Assembly (NCBI RefSeq): GCF_900167165.1
Contig: NZ_FUXM01000008.1
Span: 22,774-86,773, forward strand
DNA length: 64,000 nt
DNA from: Carboxydocella sporoproducens DSM 16521
Lineage (GTDB): Bacteria > Bacillota > GCA-003054495 > Carboxydocellales > Carboxydocellaceae
Direction: 5' to 3'
The notes beneath the pieces are model-generated. The model saw only the letters and a program-made list of their open reading frames with translations. It did no database searches and was not told where the DNA came from. Below, piece after piece: positions 8,235-18,600 of the stretch; the stretch's first letter is position 1; each line of letters opens with the position of its first letter. A program made the translations under genes and the position numbers.

Positions 8235-9534
8235 AGCTATTTCCTCCTTTTTCCTTCCGGTAGGACTCAGCCAGGAGCGAAATATAGTGGACTACCTCCT
8301 GACCCTTGCCAAACTGATTGATACCATCGGCAAGATGCATCATACAGGCCGGGCAGCCGGTAATCACTTCTTCCGCCCCGGTCTGACTGGCATCCGCAAT
8401 TTTGCGCTGGTTAATTTCCATAGAAGTTTCATAATGGGTTAAGCTAAAAGAACCGCCACTACCACAACAGGCATCGGGCTTGTTCATCTCCTTCAGTTCC
8501 ACCCCAGGAATCGCCCGCAGGATTTCCCTCGGTTCCTGATAAACCTTCATGGTCTTTTTCAAATGACAGGGGTCGTGATAGGTTACTGTTACATTTATTT
8601 CTCCCTGAGGTTTGCGGTAGTTGATAACTCTGGTTAGAAAGGTAGAAATATCATATGTGCGGCTGCTCCAGTATTCGGCTTTAGGTCCATATATGGGGTC
8701 ATCCCCCAGCAATTCCTTGAATTCATGCTGCCAGGAACCCCCGCAGGAGCCACAGGCAGTAATAATATAATCAGTACCACAATCGGCAAAAGCTTCCAGA
8801 TTCTTGCGGGCCAGCTCCCGGGCAGTTTCGATATCTCCGTGGACAAAAGCAGCAATCCCGCAACAGCACTGATCCCGGGGTATTACTATTTCCACCCCGT
8901 TTTCTTTCAGTACTTCTATAACATCATGACCGATCTGGGGGTAAATATAATTTATCGAACACCCCGTAAAGAAAGCAACCCGTACTGGCCTTTCTCCTTT
9001 TGGTTCCCCGGTTATGCGAGAAGGAACCTGGCTGCGGAAAGGAACTGGAGCCAGGGCAGGCAAGATTCGCTTCATACTTAAACCCATGCGAAAACGGGGA
9101 TAGTAGGCTTTCTTTTCCGGATGGCGGCGGAAAACCAGGCCCTGAAAACTGCCGCCCAGACGCATACCCAGATCAAATAAACCCTGTTTTTTCAAGGCTG
9201 CAAAAATGGCTTTTTTCAGCGGGTGTAACCCCTTCTGCCGGGCGATCTCTGCCCGCAAGGCCAGGATAATGCGGTCAAACTTTACACCACAGGGACAATT
9301 CTGCATACAGGATTTACAAACCAGACAGTTAAACAGTTTGTGGATTAAATCTTCATCCTGCAGGTCCAAATCTCCTGCCAGCAAAGCCTCCGCCAGGGTG
9401 ATTTTCCCCCGGGCTACCCCGGCTTCCGTTTTCTCGGTGATATATATAGGACAGACTGCCATACAATTACCGCATTTCATGCATTTGGCCAGTTCCGGTT
9501 TAACCTGTTGCAAATCATCGTAAAGTGTAGCCAT
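8218..9534 (-). CDS. GlcF-like Fe-S subunit of (D-)lactate/glycolate dehydrogenase
   Basis: The protein has 438 residues. Two ferredoxin-type 4Fe-4S motifs are at Cys 18/21/24/28 and 70/73/76/80. Two CCG domains follow (FTGCSINYIYP with QCCCGIAAF, and HDPCHLKKTMK with CCGSGGSFS). It pairs with the FAD subunit encoded just upstream, passing electrons from FAD to quinone or an electron transfer flavoprotein. The gap to the FAD subunit gene is five bases. The family covers glycolate oxidase subunit F and D-lactate dehydrogenase Fe-S partners; the lactate permease in the operon favours lactate. Confidence 0.87.
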   Translation of the reverse strand: MATLYDDLQQVKPELAKCMKCGNCMAVCPIYITEKTEAGVARGKITLAEALLAGDLDLQDEDLIHKLFNCLVCKSCMQNCPCGVKFDRIILALRAEIARQKGLHPLKKAIFAALKKQGLFDLGMRLGGSFQGLVFRRHPEKKAYYPRFRMGLSMKRILPALAPVPFRSQVPSRITGEPKGERPVRVAFFTGCSINYIYPQIGHDVIEVLKENGVEIVIPRDQCCCGIAAFVHGDIETARELARKNLEAFADCGTDYIITACGSCGGSWQHEFKELLGDDPIYGPKAEYWSSRTYDISTFLTRVINYRKPQGEINVTVTYHDPCHLKKTMKVYQEPREILRAIPGVELKEMNKPDACCGSGGSFSLTHYETSMEINQRKIADASQTGAEEVITGCPACMMHLADGINQFGKGQEVVHYISLLAESYRKEKGGNSCVGSF

Positions 9535-9539
9535 GGCAG

Positions 9540-10934
9540 TTACTCCCCTTTCAATGGGACCATTTTGCCGGGGTTGAGCAGATAATCAGGATCAAGGGCC
9601 TCTTTTACCCGACGCATTAAGGCCAACCCTGGCTGACCCAGTTCATCCTTCAGGTACTTCATTTTGGCTATACCGATCCCGTGCTCTCCCGATAAAGTTC
9701 CGCCCATGCTGAGGGCAGCAGCAAAAATCTCGTCCACCGCCTGATGGACTCTGATCATCTCCTCTTGATTGCTGGCATCCGCCAGAATGGTGGGATGCAA
9801 ATTGCCATCACCGGCATGTCCAAAAGTACCGATATTCAGCCGGTACTTTTCGGCAATTTTTTGAATTGCCAGCAGCATGTCGGTAATTCGCGTCCGGGGA
9901 ACAGTTGCATCTTCCAGCACTGTAGTCGGACTGAGCTGGGCTAGAGCTGGCAATGCTGCCCGCCGGGCTGCCCACAGTTGTTCCCGTTCCTGGTCAGTGG
10001 CAGCCATCCGCACCTTACCATTATTCTCCTGGATTACCCGCAGAACCACCTGAGCTTCTGCTTCTACCAATTCCGGTACCATCCCATCTACTTCTATCAG
10101 TAATAACGCCTCTACATCGGTTGGCAAACCGACTTTAGCGTAATTTTCTACAGTTTCAATCGTCTTTTTATCCATAATTTCCAGGGTTGCCGGAATCACA
10201 TGATTTCTAATAATCCCGGAAACGGTGTTACCGGCGTCCTCCAGACGATCAAAGAGGGCTAACAGGGAACGACGATATTTGGGCGCCGGAATCAATTTTA
10301 CCGTAATTTCAGTTATAATGCCCAGAGTACCCTCTGAACCTACAAACAGAGAGGCAAAATCATAGGCAGTCACATTTTTCACTGTTTTCCCACCAAATCG
10401 TACCACTTCACCACTGGCCAGTACTACTTCCATACCCATGACATAGTGTTTGGTCACCCCGTACTTTAAGCCACGTAATCCGCCGGAACACTCGGAAACC
10501 GAGCCGCCCATGGTGGCAGTAGCCACTGTCCCGGGATCGGGGGGATAAATCAGACCAAATTTAGCCACCGCATTGTTCAGATCCTGGATAATGACCCCCG
10601 GCTGAACGGTGGCCGTTAAGTTATCGGCATCCACTTCCAGAATAGCATTCATCCGCTGGAAGGAAAGAACTATCCCCCTTTTCAAGGGAATGGTGCCACC
10701 ACTCAGGTTTGTCCCGGCTCCCCGGGGATAGATAGCCAGCTGGTTCGACCGGGCCAGTTCTACTATCCGCTTTACTTCCTCCGTAGTTGCCGGCAAGACC
10801 ACCACATCAGGTAACTGGCGGGGCATATCAGCAGTAGCATCATAACTGTAAGTGATCAGGTCAGTTTTTTTGGTCAGGACATTCTGGGTACCGACTATTT
10901 CCTGCAATTGCTCCAGTATCTTATGCTCCAGCAT
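9540..10934 (-). CDS. GlcD-like FAD-linked (D-)lactate/glycolate dehydrogenase
   Basis: The protein has 464 residues. A FAD_binding_4 domain (PRGAGTNLSGGTIP about 70-83, DPGTVATATMGGSVSECSGG) is followed by a FAD-oxidase C domain with GHAGDGNLHP and GEHGIGIAKM. These match GlcD/Dld-type oxidases that convert D-2-hydroxy acids to keto acids. It is the first catalytic gene after the permease, with an operator-like palindrome about 30 bases before its start. D-lactate is the likely substrate from context; glycolate cannot be excluded. Confidence 0.88.
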   Translation of the reverse strand: MLEHKILEQLQEIVGTQNVLTKKTDLITYSYDATADMPRQLPDVVVLPATTEEVKRIVELARSNQLAIYPRGAGTNLSGGTIPLKRGIVLSFQRMNAILEVDADNLTATVQPGVIIQDLNNAVAKFGLIYPPDPGTVATATMGGSVSECSGGLRGLKYGVTKHYVMGMEVVLASGEVVRFGGKTVKNVTAYDFASLFVGSEGTLGIITEITVKLIPAPKYRRSLLALFDRLEDAGNTVSGIIRNHVIPATLEIMDKKTIETVENYAKVGLPTDVEALLLIEVDGMVPELVEAEAQVVLRVIQENNGKVRMAATDQEREQLWAARRAALPALAQLSPTTVLEDATVPRTRITDMLLAIQKIAEKYRLNIGTFGHAGDGNLHPTILADASNQEEMIRVHQAVDEIFAAALSMGGTLSGEHGIGIAKMKYLKDELGQPGLALMRRVKEALDPDYLLNPGKMVPLKGE

Positions 10935-10963
10935 GTTTTCTCCTCCTTGTTATTAAGGTCTGA

Positions 10964-10974
10964 TGGTCTGACCA
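10964..10974. promoter_or_regulatory. Perfect palindrome TGGTCTGACCA, likely operator
   Basis: The 5-1-5 palindrome lies 29 bases upstream of the glcD-like start. It fits the TGGTnnnACCA form bound by FadR-family GntR proteins and resembles the site at 12920-12930 upstream of lctP. The regulator at 4757-5467 is the obvious candidate. Confidence 0.55.
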
Positions 10975-10988
10975 CACTAAAGGGAAGA

Positions 10989-11012
10989 GACAGGGAGCTT
11001 TTCCTCCCTGTC
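10989..11012 (-). terminator. Hairpin between lctP and the glcD-like gene
   Basis: GACAGGGAG pairs with CTCCCTGTC around a six-base loop just after the permease stop codon. In the minus strand it is followed by a pyrimidine-rich stretch but not a full T-run, so partial termination or RNA processing is more likely than a full stop. Confidence 0.5.
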
Positions 11013-11024
11013 CGCCATCACAAC

Positions 11025-12779
11025 TTACGCTGTCTTTTTCCGGTTCATGACCAGAACCAGGATAAAAACGAGAGCAACCAGTGCCACTGTATACCCCAGG
11101 TAAGTCGCACCCAGAGTCGGGAATACTTTTTGAGCAGCTGCAGCAGCCGCTGCTTCTACCATTTTATACTTGGGAATCATCCAGGTCAGTACATATGCCT
11201 GCAAGGTTACAAAAACACCGATAATGGTGGCAAAAATCAAGGAATGTTTAACCGTAAAGCGGAAGAGATCGGCTTCATGTCCAACCAGACCAACGGCAGC
11301 AGTAGCAACTGCGATGGACTGGGGAGAAATCATCTTACCGGTAACCCCACCCGAAGTATTGGCGGCCACTGTGACCACCGGGTCAACGCCGATTTTATCG
11401 GCCGTAACTGCTTGCAGTTTGCCAAACAGAGCATTGGCCGAGGTATCGGAACCGGTAATGAATACACCCAGCCAGCCCAGGAAAGGTGCAAAGAAGGGGA
11501 AGAATTTACCGGTTGCTGCTAAAGCTGTACCCATGGTAATGGACATACCAGAGAAGTTGGCAATATAGGCAAAGCCCAGAACGGAAGCTATGGTCAAAAT
11601 AGGATAACGCAGAGTCTTCAGGGTTTCAAAGAAGGTTTTGATCCCTTCGGAAATAGGCATGCCCAGCATAATGATGGAAACAAAAGCCGAAATCAGGATA
11701 GCCGTACCTGCTGCACTCAGATAATTGAGCTTAAAGATCGCTTCCATAGGTTTTTCGCCTTTGATGATCATATTATGCAGGCCAGGAATTTCAAACTTGA
11801 CCAGACCGAAATAATCCAGAGCATCTTTAACCGGCTTCAAGCCCCAGGCTGTGATGAAGATGGTCAGAATGATAAAGGGAGCCCAGGCTTTCAAAACCTG
11901 CCCGGCACTATACTGCAATTTTTCTTTCCCCAGGCTGGGGGCTTCATCAGCAAAGCGCCAGGTTGTGGGCGGCTTCCAGACTTTGAGAAAAGCAGCCAGA
12001 GCGACAATGGATACCAGAGATGCGATAATATCCGGCAACATCGGGCTCAGGTAGTTAGCAGAATACCACTGGGCTATGGCAAAGGAAGCTCCGCTGACCA
12101 GCACCGCCGGCCAGACTTCCACCATCTTCTTCCATCCAGCCATCAGTATAATCAGGTAAAAAGGTACCATCACAGACAGGAACGGCAAAGTCCTGCCTAC
12201 CATCTGGCTAATCGCCATCGCATCAATCCCGGTTACCTGTCCAGCTACGATTATAGGAATACCCACACCGCCAAAGGCTACTGGTGCAGTATTGGCGATC
12301 AAACAAATCCCGGCAGCATAGAGGGGGTTAAAGCCCAGACCGACCAGCATCGCACCGGAGATAGCCACCGGTGTACCGAAACCAGCTGCCCCTTCCAGGA
12401 AGGCACCAAAGGAAAAAGCAATCAATAAGGCCTGTAAACGCCGGTCATCGGTAATGGAGGCGATGGAGTTTTTAATGATTTCAAATTGACCGGTTTTAAC
12501 AGTAATGTTGTAGAGATAAACAGCAGTAACAACTATCCAGGCAATGGGGAACAGACCATAAAGCATACCATAGCCCGTTGAGAGAAGGGCCAGTTTAGCA
12601 GGCATGCCGTAACCGAAAATCGCTACCAGTACCGCCAGAATAACTGTTGTGACCCCGGCGATATGCCCCTTCATCCGCTTGACAGCCAGAGCCCAGAACA
12701 TATAGAGAATGGGCACAGCTGCCATCAATGCAGAGAGGCCGATGTTGTTTAAAGGATCAATCACCATTTTCCAGGTCAT
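11025..12779 (-). CDS. lctP: L-lactate permease (LctP family)
   Basis: The 584-residue polytopic membrane protein has about 12-14 hydrophobic segments and typical LctP stretches: GAFLEGAAGFGTPVAISGA near 145, ITGSDTSANALFGKLQ near 440 and TSGGVTGKMISPQSIAVA near 480. The family imports lactate, and sometimes glycolate, by proton symport. The C-terminus has an unusual poly-Ala run (EAAAAAAAQK). It leads the lactate operon, with an operator-like palindrome about 140 bases upstream of its start. Confidence 0.92.
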   Translation of the reverse strand: MTWKMVIDPLNNIGLSALMAAVPILYMFWALAVKRMKGHIAGVTTVILAVLVAIFGYGMPAKLALLSTGYGMLYGLFPIAWIVVTAVYLYNITVKTGQFEIIKNSIASITDDRRLQALLIAFSFGAFLEGAAGFGTPVAISGAMLVGLGFNPLYAAGICLIANTAPVAFGGVGIPIIVAGQVTGIDAMAISQMVGRTLPFLSVMVPFYLIILMAGWKKMVEVWPAVLVSGASFAIAQWYSANYLSPMLPDIIASLVSIVALAAFLKVWKPPTTWRFADEAPSLGKEKLQYSAGQVLKAWAPFIILTIFITAWGLKPVKDALDYFGLVKFEIPGLHNMIIKGEKPMEAIFKLNYLSAAGTAILISAFVSIIMLGMPISEGIKTFFETLKTLRYPILTIASVLGFAYIANFSGMSITMGTALAATGKFFPFFAPFLGWLGVFITGSDTSANALFGKLQAVTADKIGVDPVVTVAANTSGGVTGKMISPQSIAVATAAVGLVGHEADLFRFTVKHSLIFATIIGVFVTLQAYVLTWMIPKYKMVEAAAAAAAQKVFPTLGATYLGYTVALVALVFILVLVMNRKKTA

Positions 12780-12919
12780 AATTTTTTACCTCTCCTTTCC
12801 AATTTTGTGCCAGCGTTTTCATTATAACTAGTTTGTCTTTTTCCCCCTTCATTTCACCCCCGGCTTAAAAATCGCTTATTGTCAGGCTTTCAGACCTGTC
12901 ATCTTGTTTGATGGACTAT

Positions 12920-12930
12920 TGGCCTGACCA
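12920..12930. promoter_or_regulatory. Palindrome TGGCCTGACCA upstream of lctP
   Basis: It is a near-palindrome matching 10964-10974 at 10 of 11 bases and extends as ATTGGCCTGACCACT. It lies in the 270-base gap between the hemerythrin gene and lctP, where the lactate operon promoter should be. It is a probable site for the operon's GntR-family regulator. No convincing -35/-10 pair was identified next to it. Confidence 0.5.
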
Positions 12931-13027
12931 CTTTGCCATTAACATATTCGACAACTTTATCACAATTCCTGCTGAAAGAAGCAAATTTTTTGATAATTTC
13001 AAAAGTTATTTTTAGTACAAATTCAGT

Positions 13028-13061
13028 AAAAAATAAGAGGGCACTTGCCCCCTTATTTTTT
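13028..13061 (-). terminator. Terminator after the hemerythrin-like gene
   Basis: AAAAAATAAG and CTTATTTTTT flank a GGGC/GCCC stem and a short loop. The stem includes the stop codon of the hemerythrin gene and ends in a T-run on the minus strand. Confidence 0.75.
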
Positions 13062-13457
13062 CTCTAATTGCTGAAAGCGAACATAGATTATGTTTTCTTC
13101 CCGCCTGATTCTTTCTCCCAAAGTCGCATATAAACGGCCAAAATCCCGCGCAAATTCGATCCCGGCCCCACCCTGGGCGTATTTCTGAAAAAACTCCATA
13201 GCCAGCCGCGAAATCTCATCCATGTCTTTGGCGAATAACTCCAGAGTCTGGCGCAAAGAGATATCAACCTCTGCTGCTCGCCGTAGATGGGGATAAAGTT
13301 CCCTGTCTTCTCTCTGTAGATGGTGCAGTAGCAGGTTTTTGACTTCCAGAAGCTTATCCCGTCCTTCTTTACTGGATATGCCCACTTCCTTAATTTTGTT
13401 CAGGGTCGCCAGAATCACAGCATGATCACTTTTCAAAGCATCTACCAACCCGGCCAT
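13053..13457 (-). CDS. Hemerythrin-like HHE domain protein
   Basis: The four-helix protein has 134 residues. His in SDHAVILATL, HHLQREDRELYPHLRRA and a C-terminal GERIRREENIIYVRF supply the usual His/Glu ligands of a di-iron site. The family binds oxygen or takes part in oxygen, NO or iron sensing. The ATG at 13457 is preferred over the GTG three codons earlier because GAGGTGG lies six bases before it. It is a single-gene unit bounded by terminators on both sides. Confidence 0.75.
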   Translation of the reverse strand: MAGLVDALKSDHAVILATLNKIKEVGISSKEGRDKLLEVKNLLLHHLQREDRELYPHLRRAAEVDISLRQTLELFAKDMDEISRLAMEFFQKYAQGGAGIEFARDFGRLYATLGERIRREENIIYVRFQQLEKK

Positions 13458-13535
13458 TTCAACCACCTCACAGCACTTTTTTATATTTTAACTAAAACTT
13501 CCCATCTTTTCTGTGAACCCGGTCACACCAGAAAA

Positions 13536-13596
13536 ATAACCCCCTTGCCCCAAGATAGTCTCCGGGGAGGGAGACAAAAAGGGGCAAGAGGGTTAT
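13536..13596 (-). terminator. Terminator after acsA
   Basis: A long stem pairs ATAACCCCCTTGCCCC with its complement (15 of 16 bases). An inner GTCTCC/GGGAGAC helix lies in the loop and a T-run follows on the minus strand. It lies eight bases after the acetyl-CoA synthetase stop codon. Confidence 0.85.
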
Positions 13597-13603
13597 CAGC
13601 CTT

Positions 13604-15328
13604 TTAATCCTCCATTGTAGAAAGGTCACCGGTGGGCAGGCCCAGTTCCCAGGCTTTCAGTACCCGCCGCATGATTTTACCGGAACGGGTCTTTGGCAGT
13701 TTATCCCGTACTTCAATTTCTCTGGGCGCAGCATGAGCTGCCAGACCTTTTTTAACAAATTGCTTAATATCTTCTTCCAATTCCGGTGTCCAGGTATAGC
13801 CTTCCCGTAAAGAGATGAAGGCCTTGATGATTTCACCCCGCAGCGGATCGGGTTTACCGATAACCCCTGCTTCTGCCACAGCCGGATGTTCTACCAGTTT
13901 GCTCTCAACCTCAAAAGGACCAACCCGTTCACCGGAGGTGTTGATGACATCATCAACCCGGCCCTGGAACCAGAAATAGCCATCTTCGTCTTTGTAGGCG
14001 GAGTCGCCGGAAATATACCAGGGCTCCAGGCGGAAATACTCCTTGTATTTCTCTTCATTCTTCCAGATGGCCCGCATCATGGAAGGCCAGCCTTTACGAA
14101 TGGCCAGGTTACCCATTCGATAGGGAGGCAATTCATTCCCCTGATCATCTACAATCGCCGCATAGACTCCCGGGAAAGGTCTGCCCATAGAACCGGGCTT
14201 GATGGGCATGCAAGGATAGTTACAGATCAATTGACCGCCAGTTTCAGTCATCCACCAGGTATCATGGATGCGGATACCGAAGACCTTCATCCCCCAGCGA
14301 ACTACTTCGGGGTTAAGAGGTTCACCGACGGAAAGAATGTGACGCAGACTGGACAGGTCATATTTCTTGACCAGTTCATCACCCGCTGCCATCAACATCC
14401 GGAAAGCGGTAGGAGCACTGTACCAGACAGTTACCCCATATTTTTCGATAGTCGCATACCAGTCATCAGGACTGAACCGGCCACCCCGAATCACACTGGA
14501 AGCGCCATTGAGCCAGGGCCCAAAAATCCCGTAGGAAGTACCGGTTACCCAGCCAGGGTCAGCGGTACACCAGTAGATATCCTCTTCCTGCAGGTCCAGT
14601 ACCCACTTGGCTGTCTGATAATGCTGAATCATGGCATTATGGACATGCAATACCCCTTTGGGCTTGCCGGTAGAACCTGAGGTATAGTGGATCATCATCG
14701 GGTCTTCCCGGTCTACCCAGACAATATCGAATTCCCGGGAAGCCTCTTCCATCAGCTTTTCGAAACTATGGAAACGGGGATCGGTTAAGTCCTCATCTTT
14801 GGCACCAACCAGGATTACATGCTTTAATGCTGGCAAATTGGGCAAGTCCACCCGTTCCATCAGTTTAGGAGTAGTGAAGAGGGCAACCGCATCGCAATCC
14901 TGCATCCGGTCCCGTACTGCGTCCATCATAAAGGCTTCAAACAGCGGACCGCAAATGGCGCCGATCTTAAGAATGCCCAGTACAGCAAAATATAGTTCCG
15001 GACTGCGCGGCATAAAGATAAAGACCCGATCTCCTTTTTCAATGCCCAGCTTCTTCAGAACATTGGCAACCTTATTGGACATGAATTTCATGTCCTGGAA
15101 GGTGTATTTTTCATCCCGTACCCCATCACTGTAGTAAAGAGCCACTTTATTTTTGCGCCAGGTCTCACAGTGGCGGTCAACACACTCATAGGCCATGTTT
15201 ACTTTGCCGGTAGTATACCAGGAAAATTCCTTTTCAACATCTTCCCAGCGGAAATTTTTATAGGCCTCTTCATAGTTTTCCAGGTTGTGTTTACCCGGAC
15301 TGGGTGCCAGAATTTCAGTTTTCTCCAT
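13604..15328 (-). CDS. acsA: Acetyl-CoA synthetase (AMP-forming)
   Basis: The protein has 574 residues, the AcsA length. The adenylate-forming motifs are intact: the P-loop YTSGSTGKPKGVLHVH near 215, IHDTWWMTETGG near 345, YFWFQGRVDDVINTSGERVGPFEVE and the C-terminal PKTRSGKIMRR, whose Lys is the one acetylated in regulated homologues. It activates acetate to acetyl-CoA with ATP. It is monocistronic with a terminator behind it, and its neighbours suggest use of lactate and acetate as carbon sources. No AcuABC-type regulator gene is adjacent. Confidence 0.93.
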   Translation of the reverse strand: MEKTEILAPSPGKHNLENYEEAYKNFRWEDVEKEFSWYTTGKVNMAYECVDRHCETWRKNKVALYYSDGVRDEKYTFQDMKFMSNKVANVLKKLGIEKGDRVFIFMPRSPELYFAVLGILKIGAICGPLFEAFMMDAVRDRMQDCDAVALFTTPKLMERVDLPNLPALKHVILVGAKDEDLTDPRFHSFEKLMEEASREFDIVWVDREDPMMIHYTSGSTGKPKGVLHVHNAMIQHYQTAKWVLDLQEEDIYWCTADPGWVTGTSYGIFGPWLNGASSVIRGGRFSPDDWYATIEKYGVTVWYSAPTAFRMLMAAGDELVKKYDLSSLRHILSVGEPLNPEVVRWGMKVFGIRIHDTWWMTETGGQLICNYPCMPIKPGSMGRPFPGVYAAIVDDQGNELPPYRMGNLAIRKGWPSMMRAIWKNEEKYKEYFRLEPWYISGDSAYKDEDGYFWFQGRVDDVINTSGERVGPFEVESKLVEHPAVAEAGVIGKPDPLRGEIIKAFISLREGYTWTPELEEDIKQFVKKGLAAHAAPREIEVRDKLPKTRSGKIMRRVLKAWELGLPTGDLSTMED

Positions 15329-15575
15329 CGATCCATCCCCCTGTTCTTTTTTATTTTGGTCCCTGCTTACCTCTCATCACTCACCGGAAAAGTTTGTACA
15401 ACCCTCCTTCCCCTTCTCCCCTGCTGGTTCGATATTTCTTATAGGTATTGTAGCATCAATTTTAGAAAATCGAATGGGTTTGGCGGTGAATAACCAAAAA
15501 TTGGCCTTTGCCCGCCAATTGTTCTTCTGACCGTTCACCTTCGTTTTTTGTCCCCACTGAGAAACCATTCAAACC
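15329..15575. other. Intergenic region upstream of acsA
   Basis: It is AT-rich and has no ORF on either strand that looks like a gene. It should contain the acsA promoter, but no convincing -35/-10 pair was found. An inverted CAATTG-type repeat near 15498-15520 is weak. Confidence 0.4.
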
Positions 15576-15615
15576 AAAAAAGCAGCCATTCACCTGTGGA
15601 AATGACTGCTTTTTT
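15576..15615 (-). terminator. Terminator after smc
   Basis: AAAAAAGCAG and CTGCTTTTTT, with an inner CATT/AATG, form a stem ending in Ts on the minus strand. A second perfect 10-bp hairpin (CAGCCATTCA/TGAATGGCTG, 15648-15673) lies just before it, immediately after the smc stop, so the operon end carries two hairpins in tandem. Confidence 0.75.
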
Positions 15616-15674
15616 AAAATCTTTGATTTTTCTTATTCATTGCAGTTCAGCCATTCAGCTTATTGAATGGCTGT

Positions 15675-18600
15675 TCAACGGGTCATTTCCAGGGCCAGAA
15701 CTTTACTGCTGCCGGAATCATCCATAGTGACCCCATACAGAATGTCTGCCGCTTCCATTGTCCCTTTGCGGTGGCTAACCGCCAGAAACTGTACCCGGTC
15801 ACTAAAGTTTTTGACATATTCAGCAAAACGGGCAACATTGGCCTCATCCAGGGCTGCCTCGATTTCATCCAGGACCACAAAGGGACTAGGCCGTACTTCC
15901 AGGATAGCAAAGAGCAAGCTGATGGCAGTCAGAGCCTTCTCTCCCCCGGAAAGCAGAGAAAGCTGCTGGGTTTTTTTGCCCGGTGGCTGAGCGATTATAT
16001 CCACCCCGGTAGTCAGTAAATTCTCAGGATCAGTCAACTGCAAACGGGCTTGACCTCCCCCGAATAATTCCGTAAATACCCGGCTAAAATGTTCAGCTAC
16101 CTGAGCAAACGTTTCGGCAAAACGCTGAGCCATTATAGCTTCCATTTCGGCAATCACATCATACAGGGCAGCCTTGGCTTCTTTCAAGTCCTGGGCCTGG
16201 TTTTGCAGGAAAGTATATCGTTCCTGAATGCGCTGGTATTCCTCGATCGCACCGATATTGACTTGTCCCAGTTCTGCCATCAGGGCCTTCAATTCCTTGA
16301 TTCGGCGCATTGCTTGCTTCAAATCAAGACCTTGATAGGCGATAACCTGTTCCTGGTTAAACACCATGCCAAAGTCATCCCAGAGGCGCTGGGTAATATT
16401 TTCCCATTCGGCCTCCTGGCGGGTACGTTTCAGCTCCAGCTGATGGGCAGTCCGTTCCAGTTCTTGCAACCGCTCCTGGCTGGACTGCCACAGTTCCAGC
16501 AATTTTCTTTCCTCTATTTGCATGGTTTGCCGCTTTTGGCGCAGTTCCAGCAGTTTTTCTCTGACCCTTTCCGTCTCCTGCTGCAGTTTTGCCCAGTGTT
16601 CCGCCAGCTCGTTCTTTCTTTGTTCTAATGCTTCGCCTTCCTGTTCCAGTACGGCTAGATCCCGCTGGATTTGCTCCAGCTGCTGAAGGCGCCGTCTCCG
16701 TTCCAGACGCTGACGTACATCTATAGTTTTAAGACCGGTTAATTGTTGCTCTACCTGGGCCAATTCCACCTTCAGCTCAGTCTGACGCGCCATCAGATTC
16801 TGCAATGCTTTTTCCTGCTCTGCCAGCCGGATGTTTTCAGCTTCGATAGCATTACCCGTCTCCTGTCGGACTGTTTCCAGTTCGGCTGCCTTTCTGGCTA
16901 GAGAATCCAATTCACGCTCGACCTGAGTATATTCCCGCTGACAGCTCTCCAGATTCTGAAGCAGCTGCTCTCGCTGTTCTTCCAGCTCCTGGCATCTACT
17001 TCTCGCCTCCTGCCAGTCACGCTGGGCTTCAACCAGTTTGAGCCTTAGCTCTGCCGTCCTGGTTTCCAGTTCCTCCTTTTGCTTCTGATTTTCCCTGAGG
17101 CTGGAGCGGATTTTCTCAATCTGTTTTCTCAGTTCTTCCCGCTCTCCGTTGACCTGTTTAGCTGCCTGGTTTATTTCCTCCAGTTCCCGGGCCCGCCCCA
17201 GCAAATTGGCATTGCGACGCTGATAGGAACCACCAGTCAAAGAACCCCCGGGGTTTAACATATCCCCGGCTAGTGTCACAATCCGATAGCGAAAACCGGT
17301 GGCCCGGGCCAGCCCTAGAGCAGCATCCAGGTCCTGGCAGACAATAATACGGCCCAATAAATTATTGATCACCGGCCGGTATTTTTCCGCATAACTCACC
17401 AGGTCAGCCGCAATCCCAATTACCCCTGGCCGTTTGAGAAGTGTTGCCTTTTCCTCCTCTCGTAAAGTGGAAGCGGTAACAGTGTTTAAGGGCAGGAAAG
17501 TGGCTCTACCCAGGTTATGGCCCTTCAGATATTCAATAGCTTGCTTGGCTCCCTGATCCGTTTCTGTTACCAGATACTGCAAAGCACCGCCCAGTGCCAC
17601 TTCAACAGCAATTTCGTATTCCTGGGGCACCTGTAACAGCTCAGCCACTACTCCGCAGATTTCCTGGCAGGCGGGTTCGCCTCTCTGGCGACGCAATAAC
17701 AATTCTCTTACTGCCCGCTGGTAGCCTTCATAATCCTGTTGCATATCAGCTAAGACCCTGGCTTTAGAGGCGAGGAGTTGCCATTGTTGCTGTTTCTGGT
17801 TAAAAATCTCTTCCAGCTGGGCCAATTCTGCCTCCATCTCTTTCCTGCTCTGCGCAAGGCCAACCTGTCGACTTTCATGTTCTTGCCTTCCTCGTTCTAG
17901 CTCTTGCTGCCATTTTTGACTCTGTTTTTCCCGGGCCTGCCAGGTCGTTATAGCTCTATCAATTTCCTGTATCTGATTCCGCAAGTGCTCAATCTTCTCT
18001 CTGAGACCAGCCAGGCGAATTGCCCCGGCAGTTTGCTGTTGCTCCAGTCTGGTCAGCTCATTTAAAGCTTGAGCCGAGCTGTCCTTCTGGCTAACCAGGG
18101 CTTGCCTGATGGTATCCAATTCTTTTTGCAAACTCTCTGCCCGCTCATTTACGGCGGCCAGCTCAGATTGCAATTGCTGACGTTTTCCTTCCAGCTGCTG
18201 CACCAGCAGGGCATCAGCCGCTGCCGTTTCACCACTGTCTGCCAGCTCTGTCTCGATTTCTTCCAGCTGACGTCGTAACAGGGTAGCTTGTTCCCGCCGT
18301 CCCTGCTTCTGAGTAGAAAGGACCTGGAGCTGCCCCTGGGTGTGTTCTCCTTCCGAAAGCAAGCTGGTATATTTATCCTGAATAGCCTGTAATTCCGCCT
18401 CCAGGGGTTCTAATTCCCGCTGAAACTTTTGCCGGGACGCTTCCACCCTGGCCAGGGCAGCAGCGGCTTCCTCCCGGGCTGTTTCCAATTCCTGAACCTG
18501 GCATTGCAACTCAGCCAGTTTCTCTCTCACCTGCTGGCCCTGCCTTACCAGACAACCGATTTCCAGCTCCTGTTCTTCCCGCTGGTAGGCCAGATATTTT

